Origin: Pocillopora verrucosa
Lineage: Eukaryota; Cnidaria; Anthozoa; Scleractinia; Pocilloporidae
Assembly: GCF_036669915.1 (NCBI RefSeq)
Contig: NC_089321.1
Coordinates: 8,108,449-8,172,448, forward strand
Reading direction: 5' to 3'
DNA length: 64,000 nucleotides
Part shown: piece by piece, positions 38,371 to 51,000 of the stretch
Position numbering within the stretch: position 1 is the first letter of the stretch
How the letters are laid out: every line of letters begins with the position of its first letter
The notes under the pieces: generated by a model
What the model saw: the letters and a program-made list of their open reading frames with translations, nothing else
Database searches by the model: none
What the model was told of the DNA's origin: nothing
Program-made: the position numbers and the translations under genes

Positions 38371-39399
38371 TGGGGAATTAATCTTAAACTTTTAACGAGT
38401 AGTTGAACGAGGATAGATTTGGCTGAATGCAACTGTCCAAAACAAATATGAGTTTAACTCGGAAATATCACAATCGCATGATGTCCGCTTTGGTCTCAGC
38501 GAGAATCAAGATAAGTTCACGTAAGCGGTGCTTCTCGTAAATTCAATCCCCAAATTCAAGTTTCAATCTTTTTTCACATTTTTTCACTCTTTCCAAAATG
38601 CAGAATCTTGCCATAGATTCTCTGTTTGTCTCGGAGCTTGAAGGATAGTCAACGATATTACGCACGCGAAGCAACGATATAGATATTGATTGTTTTGACA
38701 ATCGAGTTTAAAATAGGCTTGACCTTTGTTATATACAAGCTAATTTATGTACAACTTTTTCAGAATGCCTTCAACGGAAAAGAGCATTGTTGGATAGAGA
38801 GTACTGGAAAGTGGCTAACGCCGGCTCAAACCTGATATGGTAGCTTTAAGAGACTTTCATTGGCGCGAAACAGAATTCGCCAGGATCCTCATATAAACGA
38901 CTTTCCTAAAAATACATGTTTGAATACAACAAGTCAAACTTAAGACTTGTTGCCGCAAATGTGCTGAATATAGCTAGATACTGGATTAATCCATCATTTT
39001 CTGAAGCTAACATTACAGCATTACATTGCGTTTCGTGTATCTGGATCTTGTCCTCATCAAGTAAATATGGGGCCACGGCAGAAAGAAAAAAAAAACCGAC
39101 AATACTGAAGACGTTGTTTATCATCTTATCTAAAACCTTTCCTTAAATGTTCTAGGTCTATACAAGGGAAGATTATGTCGTCCATTGAGTGAATAACTTT
39201 GATACTTGTCACAGTAGAGACAGTAAACTGGTTCTTGTTTACTTTTGTCAGTTGCTTTTTGGATATTTAGCAGATCTATCAACAAGACAAAGAATTATCA
39301 GCTGGATATCTTTCTCCACCCGGTCAGTATTGTTGAGTCCGCGCAGGGTGAGAGGCTAACACTTGCTGTTAACACAGCGTAAATAAATAAATGATTTAA

Positions 39400-39984
39400 T
39401 AAGGGCCTGTTTACATGGAGGTGGGGGACCCCAGGTAGGTGAGGTTACCCGCCTAAGTGGGGTAACCCACCTTTCCATATAGTCTCTTATTTTATCTCGA
39501 TCACGTTTACATGGTAGGTAGGGTGACCCGGTCTGCTGGTATGTTAACTCTGTCAGCCGGGCTGACAATTTGCCATTTTTACATTTCCTAGCCGTCCCAT
39601 GCAGAGCTAAAACGTTAAAACACAATTTTTTACGTCCTCTTAGCAATGAAACCTCGACAGCAATTTAGTCACGTTTTTACTTTGAACCCAACACTACAAT
39701 CGCATGTTATGCCGCAGTGAGGACGTTGTACCGTCAGAAACGGTTAACGCATCCAGCTACTGGCAAAATCTTAAAGGAAAATAGATTACGTTTTTTTCGG
39801 CAACGTTTTACTGCACGTCGCCGTTAAACTCCCTAATTACAAGTGCGATAACAACCGCGAGAAACTTTACCCCGGCATCCCAGGGTTGTAAGATTAAATG
39901 TAAACGTGAGCTTTTTATCGACCTCGGCTAGGCGGGTTACCTCACCAACCTGAGGTCCCCCACTTCCATGTAAACAGGCCCTAA
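39400..39984. mobile_element. PIF/Harbinger-like MITE
   Basis: The terminal inverted repeats are 52 bp (39403-39454 and 39930-39981), starting GGGCCTGTTTACATGGAGGT and differing at only a few positions. TAA directly flanks both ends (39400-39402 and 39982-39984), the 3-bp target duplication typical of PIF/Harbinger. The body is 579 bp without a transposase, so it is non-autonomous. Confidence 0.85.
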
Positions 39985-42050
39985 GATTGCAATAGGATTT
40001 ACACTGGTAATCTGCCATCTACGTGCGGTTGAACAATTTTTCAGACAGTGACAAACCTCTGGTACCTTCAGTGGCAGCAGACTGAAAACAGTAATGACAC
40101 TTTTCTCTATAAGTCCGGCAAATAATTTTTTTACAGAGACTCAATGATACAACTTCATGTTGAAACCATATGCAAGACACTTGAATCTGATGCGTAGACA
40201 ACCAGAAAACTTGTCAGTTCTCGCTAAAACATTCCATTCCTTTGCATACTGTACTCTGTCTGTATAACCCTTAAAAGTAGTTAAAAGAGTAAACTGGTCA
40301 GTGGAAAGAACGACCTGGCTCACAACTGAACTGCAATTAGAATGTAGTGTCTAATGAACGAATTATACATTGTAGTGCCTAATGAAAGAGTTCAGACGTC
40401 TCCGAAGCTACAATTGTTTTATCAGGCTTGATACGTACGTTTCGGCAATTGCTCTGAGCAGACTAACTGTAGGAATTATTTAGTCAGATATCATCCTTGA
40501 TTCGAACATGGGTGATTTACATTATTCATTATGTTTTTTTTCCCTTCTTGTAAAGGGAAATAAAGAATCCGCCAATTGTGACTCGTTACTGACGAGTAGC
40601 CCCGTAGGTCAGTTGATACTAGCGCGTAACTTATGTTTCACAGGGAAAGTCTCGCGAGTATTGAAGCCTAAAATCGTCAAAATCAGTCAACTGCTGCAAT
40701 TTGCCGCTGCGAAGAACACCTTGTCACCTATCATGTACAAGTGGCAGCCAAACAGGATTTAGATCTCGATAACTCATTTCCGAGGCAGGTACCTCTATTT
40801 TTAAAACAAGGTATTCGGGTCGTTTCATATTTTGTGTCCACCTTAAGGGAAAGCCAAGTTATTGCTTTATGATTGGACTCGACTAATTTAATTAGAAGTC
40901 GGACAGATTGTCCTCTGTTCAAGTTGTTTGTACTAGCCTTTTACTCTAAAACAATAAAATCACAAAGCAAAATCACAAACAAAATAAAATTCCCAAGAAG
41001 TTAGGGAGACTGCATGGACAACATGATCAGAGAGTTTGCTCAGACGCTCTCTTTCTTTTTTCGAAAGTTGAATTGTACATATATACGAAAACATTTTGCG
41101 TAGTCATTGCAAAAGTTGTTAGAGACGCCATGGATACCGTCTGAGAATACATTATTTGTTGGATTTCGTCATCATTTCACAGTCATTACGTGAGAAGAAT
41201 TGAATCTTTGTTGGAGTGTAGTTGCATTCTTTCACGGTCTGTTTAATTGGACGAGTTGCTTCATATCCTCTCAGCTTTAAAAACTTTCAAAACAAAACAG
41301 AGTACCAGCTGTGGCGTTATCGCCTGTTTTTTAAACACTTATTGCAGTTCTCGTGAAATCTTTTTGTTTGCCGAGTCCTGTTCCGGTTACACAATTCGCA
41401 TTCCAATCTCTATAATTGTACTCTGAAATAGCTTACATTCTTTCACTCAAAATACTGATAATTTTAGCGTTTTTGAGCTTCAACCTTTTAAGAGGTCACG
41501 AACTCGCCGGTAAGACTGGATCAAACACTTTTCGCTCCAGGACGCCGTTTTAAATGCTAAAAACTTCCTTAAAGATGATCATGTAATTGGAAGAGTTTGT
41601 TGTTACATGAAATTGGAGTGGAAATCATTTGTTAATCTAATAAACCGATGTCACACTGTCGCCCTGGTGAGAAAACTTGGGCGTGGACTAAAATGCCCCC
41701 TATTTGGTATATCCATGAACGAGTAGAAAAAAATAATTTTCTGAATAGGGAGAAAAAGTTTATTATGTCGTATTGACGTTATTTTTTACCCGGATATGAT
41801 GGTTAAAACAGAAAATTAGATTGAAACCGAAGCGTAAAAAGAGATGGAACTAAATGAAAATCAGCTCTGTCGCCTAGAACAAAGCGTTCAGCGAATTGGC
41901 CAATCAGCTCTCGCTGTCATGTCTGCGTAGGTTGACTTCACGTAATAACTTCGAGTTGAACGCTTCAACCACATTGTGCAACGCGAAGCATTTCACTTGC
42001 GAGACAGCGGTCATTAATAAGAGAAATCTTTATCTTCATTACTTAGCAAA

Positions 42051-45000
42051 ATGATTTCCAAGGAAATTATTTTACTTTTGTGTTTTTATTTTAGTTTGAG
42101 ATTTCTGGTTCGTGCTCATGAACTACCAAAGCAGAAGCATGAGCACTATAGTTTTACAGCGTTACAAGAAACATTAAATGGCGAGGTTCTCCTCTCAGAT
42201 GATGTCAACAGACTCCTCTCCAAGCTGCATTTCTGGAACTGTTCAGACAGCACTGCTGAGATCCACCACAGAACGGTAAAGGGAGATAAGTTAATATGTT
42301 AAAAAACACGATCTTTGACCTTGTGGTTCGTTGAATTTAAGTTAGGAAATAGATTCGCTCGATTCCCTCCGTTCATGAAAAAGTTAATAAAACTCATGTA
42401 TTCAATACTCGAATGAAGTAGCTCTTCTTTGATATATCTTTAGCTAATGCCAAAGCATCAAAAGAATCGAAATTGTCATAGTTGTGCTTAGAAAACATTA
42501 AAGAAATAGAGATCGAATCATGCGTTTTCCCTGTCGTTGTTTCGCCGAGCACGCGGTTCCTTTGTCTTTCTCGTCTCTTTGATCGAATTTTTTGCTATCT
42601 AGTGTCTCTCCACGACGGATGTCTTCAATTACGCTGGGTCATCGGTTACACAGTTGAATTCCAGCGAATTTGTTGAAATCAGTCCCATGATTGTTTACTG
42701 TCTGCTGCCTGCGCCTGAAAAGAACCCTGGTCGATGTTCACCTCCCAAGAACCACAGCGAACTTTACAACTTCTTCGCAAGGAATGTCAGTCAACATGGC
42801 GAACACGGAAACATTACGCATGAAGCATTGGATGAAATATTGGACAAGATCAACTCGACGATCGGGAAACATTTAACTAAGAAAAAGGTGAGAGAAAAAA
42901 AACTTGAATTTGATGTGTTTTTCTTTCCCTTTTTGTACAAAAAATGTTGCGCACTTAGTTGAACGTTACTGTGCTTAAGGTACTTTCAGTTTTCGATCGA
43001 TTCAAGACTTAGGGTTGAGAATAAAATATACCAACATGTTGCTTCCACGTGGCACAAATGAAGTCATCGCTTACTCTAGTTAATTCCCTTGAAATAGCCA
43101 TGTAAGCAGGATTTTCTTTAAGGTTTTTAATTAGCCAGAGCTTTTTTAAAGGTAAACGGTATTCATATATCAAAATCCAACAGGGCGGACAAAACGTCAT
43201 GCCGTTCGTACTTTCCTGCCACCGCAGCAAGATTTGTCAAAAAAACAGTCCCCATCAGAACGTTTTTAAACTAACCTTGACTTAGAAGTCTTTTTATGTT
43301 TTCAGAAAAGATAGGCAGTGCAAATTTATATTTTTATTGAGCCCAAGTTTAGACCTGATGAACATCATCTCTGTACTGCTCTCGAAGTAATGAAAGTAGC
43401 CGGCGAAACCTTGAAGAGAAGCCGGCGTACTTCGCCGGCTACCGGCTCTTATCTACAACCCTCAGTAAGGTTTTCACTGGGTGGCATGTAATCGCGTTAC
43501 TAGTTTCAGACACATTGAGCTGTCTTTACATTACATCTCTTAAAAAAACGTGGCGACCATTGTGAAGCAGTTTTGAAGCGCAATTACTTGACCGAAATTT
43601 CTCCCCGTGTGTCTCTTTTGGAAGTAGTTTACATTTATGTGTAATCTATGACACTCGTATCGTGTCGACGGATGGTCTTAAAATAAACCCAAACCCAACT
43701 TTTCTTTACGTAAAGCTTCATATCGTGTCGACCGAATAAAAAAAATGCTTAATGCGGACTTAATATTGAAAGTCGAGAAAATTCCAGGGGAAGATGTGTT
43801 CCAGCTATTTTTCTATATCTAGTTGTCATTTTAGGTATTGGTGTGTTTTTCCACACGGACTTTATACGTTTAAGAGGTTTTTTTACCATAACTTCAGTAA
43901 GACAATTTCTTTCTAAAAATGGAAGTGCATGCTCTGGCAGAGTGCCAGCTGCAGTGACATGTTTTGTTGGTATCAGAGATTGGAATTAGAGGCCGCATTC
44001 TTTTCACGTGGAGCAAGATAATAGACAGGTGATCCTGTCTTTTTATCATGAGATTATCATTGCTGATTATTAATTGTTTAAAAAAATGTTGTGAATTCTC
44101 ATAGCATGAGGTAAGGTTAATAATACTCTGCTTAGAAGGACTCTCCTTATCAAGAGATAAGCTTGTGCTGGTTAAAAATTGTCATTAATTTCCTATCTTT
44201 TCAATAGATTGCAATAGTGGCCAGGATTTTTCTGGTCACAGCATATTTGCAACAACAGGTGGAGTAAACTTGAAAGAATGCAGATTAGAGAGATGTTCTA
44301 TTCAGTCAATGTCAACATTCCACAAGAGGTTCCTTTTGATTATATAACTCTGCAATAGCAATGGGTTTGATTCTGAAAGAGAAACTAATATTTGTGGAAA
44401 GAGGAAGTTGTTTTGCTCACTTAAAGATTTTAAGGGACAAAAGCAGCAGGCTTACATGTATAGAAGGTTAATTAAACTTCCACCAACAAGCCTTAAAACA
44501 GAGGCCCATTTATTAGTGATCCCTGATAGTCAAGTGCTTTAATTCAACTCTGAAAGAGTTTGGCAATGAGAATAGGTAGACTTTTTTATGAGTAATTGTT
44601 GTAAATATGGGCTTCTCGAACTGCTGAGTCATGCTGATTTGCATACTATAGAACTCTCCAGAACATTTCATCATTCACGCATTTATTATGTAAAACAATT
44701 AAAACAGTTCTTATGTAAGCCTCTGGGATGTTCCAGAGCACTTTGTGAATATATATAAAGACTCACTTATGTAGTAGTAGGTAGTTGTTGTTGTTGGAGC
44801 AGTGACTGTTTTGAAAGCTATAGAGAGAGAGAGAGTTACTGTAGAAGATTGCTCATTTCAAGGAACTTTTGGAGACAGCAGTGAGATTGTGTCAGTGGTG
44901 CGCAAGGATATGGCCTGTGGTGGGGTTAATTAAGTTTATTTGAGATAAATATTGTACTACTTTAAGGAGTCATTCCTTATTAAGAACATTGCTAGCTGGT

Positions 45001-48000
45001 TAATGAAATAGTTGAGTTTGTGAGATTGTAGTGTTGATCTGCCAGTTAGATTATACTGTAACAACTTCTAAAGAGTTGGTTTAACTTTAATGCATAAACT
45101 TTCAGACAAAGGCACATTTGATCACATCATTACTGTGAAGATCGCTTTCATATTCAAAGGCACATTTATAAGTCATCAAAGTGATCCTACTCATTTTTAA
45201 AGATAATTATGGAAAAATGAGCAGACTTAGTATGAAATAGTTGCACTTGCACTTGTAAGCTTTAAAACAAAGGTCCACTTATAAAACATCCTAATTGTTT
45301 ATGGTCTAGCAGATTTTATGCGGTCAAAAATTATTAATTGACAATGACTGCAGAGTTTAAGCAATGTGGTAATTCTTGTTTAGTTAAGAGATGTGGTGTT
45401 GTGCTGGTATAATAGTCTCAGGGGAATTAGTGTACAAGGGGTGTTATCATCATCTGTTTGCTTTGTTTAGTATGGATACTATAGGAAGCATTCACATGGA
45501 TCTATCATTTCTTGAAGTTGAAGGGTTTAAAAAAGCTGACTGCCAGCAGACTAGTTTGTGATCTCAGCCAGTTACTTTGCACTCTGGTGGCTACTGCACT
45601 GAGTCTGTTTGAACATTTAACTTCTAGTATTTCTCATCATGCAACTTCAGCTCACAATTTCAAGACATTATCCACCAAACACGTGATGAGACTAGAAAAA
45701 GTTTTCATTGAAAGAGAGTTGTTTTGATATTGCACCAATCTCTCATCACTTATTTGTGAAGAAATGTGTATTGGAGAGAAAGGAGAATTACAATGTAGTG
45801 AAAGAAAGGCTTTTTACTTGATGATCCTAAGGTACAATTCATCAACTTGTAAATTATGCCTTAACAATCTTCCAATTTTGAGAGAGTTATAGAATTATCA
45901 GGACAAAACCTGAATTTTTTTTTGTAAAATTTACATTAGGATTCTTATTAATGTGTCAAACTGGGGACTGTGAATAGTAGTCCAATGGTTAGACAAGGAA
46001 GAATGTGAAATTAAGAAGTGACTGTTTTCCTTCATTTGTTCCTGTGGAAAAAGCTGGCTTACACTGTTGACAAGGTAGTTGCCTACACAAACTAGGTGAA
46101 TTGCTTTGTTGAAAATTATGTCACTTGTTTCAAACACCTCTTCATCTTAGTTTTTAACTACTATGTTGTTCATGTGCAATAGCAATATACTTTGTTTCCA
46201 CAAGGCTGTCAACAGAAGTATAAAAGAAAGTGTGACAAGCAAACAAACTATCTGAGGAGTCCTTTTATGAGCATTTGACTTCATATCAGGAAAAAATTGA
46301 CAGTGATGTGTAATTAAATTCATGCTTGTGAAAGTTTATAAATCTGTCTTTTTAGATGAGTGTTTTCAGTTACATTAGGTAGGATAGTTTATTGAGCAAT
46401 AATCACTTGATTGCTCGCAGTTTTTTTGAAGGAAACATGGAACTTAAATGAAATCAGGAGGAAGCATTAAAACAAATCAGCTGAAAATTTTCATGTCATT
46501 CTATTAGTGGGTAAAATGAATTGAGTATGCATTTTAAAAATATTTCAACTCACTAGTTTTATCAGAATGAGCATAAATATGGTGCTGTTGTTGTGTAAAT
46601 TAGAAGAACTGTAATGAATAGTGGTGGGAAATTTAGGAAAATGAACCATTAAAAAAGACTATCAATCCTGATTCCTGTAGACGTAGTAACAGGAAAAATG
46701 GCTGCTCTCCTACTCAGTTATCTTTTGTTTTAAGGAGGGAAGGTGTTCACGATGTGTATTGTTTGGCATATAACTTTCACAGCTTTGAATGCTACTTTAC
46801 TTTACATAGGTGAGTGTGATTTAGGGAAAATCTAACAGTTTCTTTGTGTGTGTGTGTGTTTTTTGTAGTGTTTTTCTGCTGAAGACATTGTTAAAGAGAT
46901 TGAGGAAGAAAAAGAACACCATCATGAAGAAGAAGAACATCACCATCATGAAGGAGAAGATCACCATCATGAAAAGGAAGAGAAAACCCTTGACCTGGGA
47001 GACTTTCAAAATGCCTGTGCCAGTATTGTGCTACATTTAGTACAGGGATACTGCATTGAAGAAGCCCATGGTCACAATGAGACCTCATCTCTACCTTCAA
47101 GGGAGTTCTTCATGAATGAGCTCTTTGAGAACAAGACACGCCTCCTTGAGGAAGATTTGGAAGCAATTATGAAAGTCCTAAAAATTGGTAAAATTGGTAA
47201 AGTTGAGTCATCAGGTGGAGAGGATTCACATGGTCACAACCATCGACGAAGACGATCTGCTGGGTCCCTCTTGTCCTCATCACTGGAATCAAAGACCCCT
47301 CATTCTGTTCATCGCCGTGAAGTTGATGATCATGCGCATGCTCATGAGACTGGAACTGTAAGGAACATAGTTATTGATTTACCCTTTAACTTCCAAGATC
47401 TGATTGTTAATTCTCCCCTCTAGCTGCCACACCTTTCCTTGTGATTTAGTTATAAGAATTTGGTAGTAGATCAAGATAGCAACCACCTCATAGGTTTGAT
47501 TATTCTCTAGTTGTCATTTGTTCTGATCAGTGAGGGGTTTTGTTATTGCTGATGTTGTTTACATGTTGGGCAAACTTATTGTTGTGAAACAACAGTATAA
47601 AAAGAGGGTATGTTGTATCATTACATTCCCAGTGTTACTCCCTTGATGACATGCTGAAAGTTTTTGATATTGATCACGAGACTGGTGCAGATAAATTTGA
47701 CTTCAAAGAGCTGTGCCCTGCTTTCATTCAACAAGCCAAAAGTGGACATTGCAATGAAGCTGCTCCAACAGCTGGACCTAACACTGATAAAGACATGGGA
47801 AAAAGTAAGTGTTTCTATGTAAGGCTGTTATTTCATATTTAGCTACTTAAGTCTCATTCTGAAAGTGTTTTTCAATGCATAGTTAAGTCGGCACTCCAAG
47901 CTACAACTCTTTTGGTAAAAAAAATAACCAACTTAGCAACTTGACTGTCTGGTAATTTTGAAGTTAGCTGTAGGATTTATTCTGCTCTGTGCTTATGGTC

Positions 48001-51000
48001 TAAGAGTGTGATCAATGTTAAAATGGTAAAGGTAAAGAATCCAGTCCTACTGACGTGTTGGCTGACAGTCGGCCAATACGTTGGCCACTGTTTACCTTCT
48101 AATGTACAAGATGTGTCAGTGGTGTGTTGTTGACTTTGTTTGGGCCTTACTTATGCAAAGCAATGCTAAACCTTCCTTTTCCACACTTATCTGTAATGTT
48201 GTCTTTGGAAAACTTTCACTCGCAGTATGAAAATGAATAATTTCTTTTGGCCACCATTTTGTTTATCATGTTATTGGAACCCAGTCCCTACTCAGTTACT
48301 TATCCTGACTGAGCACTAGATGAACATTTCCCTTATTTTTCCATAAGAAGACCTTAATATTCCAAACTGACACCTGTTGTTGAGTTTTTAAATTTTTAAC
48401 ACCTAAAACACTTCAATTTTATTACGTTGGACATTGACTTTTTCAAACATGGTGGCTCCTAAAGGAGCCATTTTTTTTGGCGACGAAGCCCTCTTCTTCC
48501 TCAAAATGGCGACGATTTAGAGTTCCTTTTCCTATGTGGTTGATCTTACTATTGCTTTGGTAGTGTGTTGGCTGATGCGTTGGTCAATCTTACCAACCCT
48601 TAAGAAAGGAATAATTAGGAGAAGACCTAGGTATTAGTGTTTTGTTCTCAAAATGGCAGTGATTTAGATCTTACCAATGAGTTGGTGGTGTGTTGGCCAA
48701 TGCGTTGGCAGTGTGTTGGCAGTGTGTTGGCCGATGTGTTGGTAGTATGTTGGTGGTGTGTCAGTAGAGTGTCAGCTGACGCAGTGGCCGATGCATCGGT
48801 AGGATTGGATTCTTTACCTTTACTGTTAAAATTATGTATGATTATTACACTTTATCAGTTCCTTGATGGGAATTAGCCTCTTTCTCTTTTGATCATCCCA
48901 GTATGATATGCAAATGTTTAGCATTAACCTACAGTTGGCAGCCAAAGAACTTTCCCTATGATGATCCCCTTTTCTAGGGCACAGACTCTCCAATTTCTAT
49001 AGCCTAGTTTTAGAGTGCAACCACTCCCTCAGTACTGGAATTATTCAAAGTCCTTTTACATTTTATCAGTCCTCTTTTTAAGAGCAATGATGTATATCCT
49101 TTTATCAACATCAAAATTTTCATTTCCACAGGGGAGGTGAATGTATGGCATGCTACACTCTTCATAGCTCTGAACCATTTCATCTGAACCTTTTCCCAGC
49201 TAAGCTTATTGTTATTTTTCAATGTTTAACTTTCAGTATGGGGCTATGGCTTTGCTTCTGTTACCATCATCAGTCTCACATCCTTGGCAGGAGTGGCCAC
49301 CATCCCATTTTTTGGAAAGAGCATGTACAAGAAAGTCCTGGCCACCTTGGTTGCACTTGCTATTGGAACACTGGCTGGAGACAGTTTACTTCATTTGTTA
49401 CCTCATGTAAGGATATAAACCCTTTACACCCTAACATCAGTATCAATATTCTCCGTACTTTATACATTTTGTTTTGTACTGACAAGGAGAATTGGTCTAA
49501 CAATCAAAGCTTTTTAGGGTTGGTCCAACATTCTCATGATCTCTGTGAATGATTTAGCAGTATTGAAAGGAGAAATTAGATGCACATTAGATTGCTCTCA
49601 GGATTTAAAGTGTCAATGACATCATGTTTAGAAATGTTAAGTGGTGTTATAACCAGAATTTCAAATTATGAAATAGGACAATCTCTGTTGTTCAGTGAAT
49701 TCAATTGATAGTCTGGGAGGAGTTACTCTCTATTCCCTTGCTTCTATAAGAAGAAAAGTATTTCATGTTTAAATTCTGACAAACCTAATATTTGGGATTG
49801 TTCTTTCATATTGCCTCTCTCAGTATAGAATATATAAACTATGTTATTTACCTGCCAAAGAAGACATAACTTACTTTACCACAATTACCCTTTTTTTCAT
49901 TATGTAGGCATTCGGTCTCCATGCACATGAAGAAGAAGGTGCCGGCCATGAAAGTCATGAAGAAGATAATGGCTTTGTCTGGAAAGCTTTGGTTGTACTG
50001 GTCACTATTTACGGATTCTTCTTGTTTGAGACTCTGATGCATCTGTGTTTGAAGAGTAAGATTGGAGAACACAGCCACAGTCATGTTGATGTTGAGGTGG
50101 GAAAATTTAATACATTAGACACTGCATGTGCTAAATACTTTGCCTATTCCTCTGTCATATATTTTAATGGAAAAATGAGATCAGTCTTAGCATTGCTCTC
50201 ACTCTTTTTTGTTTTAAGCCTGAAATCAAGAGTTTTTTGTTATCCTGGCATGATAATACTGCCAGAAAATTTTCCAACACTGAAACTAAGTGTTATTATC
50301 GTATTTTTGCAGCTTCCTGGTCCTTCCAGTCGGCATATGAGCTTCAAAAAGGAGAGAAAATGTTCCAGGTTGGAGCGCCGTGAAGGTATACCGCCCATTG
50401 CCGATAATCATGAAGAAAAACCACCCATGGGAAATGGTGACATTGTTTTGACTAATGTGGTGAGTAGAATATTAAAAGCTTTCTTTACTTTGTTGGTTGG
50501 AGAAAGACCTGGGGTACTTTACTCCACCCTAGTTAATAAATAAATGTATAAATGGACACCTGTGAGCAGTTAATACAACATTCAGCTTTTATTAATTGAA
50601 ATACTTCACAGGGGGTTTAAGCACCTTCATCAAATATTTGACACAAGAGGTTTACTGGGGAAATTGGGGAAAAATTTGATTATGGGGACCAATTTTTATG
50701 TTTTGTGTGTAAATATTACCCTTAGTATTTAAAGGAGATTAAGGAAGTGAAGGTGAGTGTGGATCAGAATTCAGATGCATAGGGTTATGACAGGATTAAG
50801 TTGTGAGTATTAATTAGAGAATGCCAGCACTGAAACACTCAGCTCAATTGAGGCTGCATGATGTCAGTAAAATTCCATGATAGATAGATCCTCTAAAAGT
50901 TATCAGATCAGAATACAATGCAGAGGATATGGTGCTGATGCTAATGTTAAAATTGAAGAGTTACAAAAGAATCATAAAAAAAAAATCCTGTAACCCTTTG

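Larger units (their letters stand above)
35727..42050. other. Intergenic between divergent His-rich and ZIP genes
   Basis: This is 6.3 kb holding the 5' flanks of both genes. No exon was recognised. It contains a Harbinger-like MITE (39400-39984), a small tandem duplication (38167-38370) and several short A/T runs. The open frames here (for example 37542-37811) are low-complexity and look random. Confidence 0.45.
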
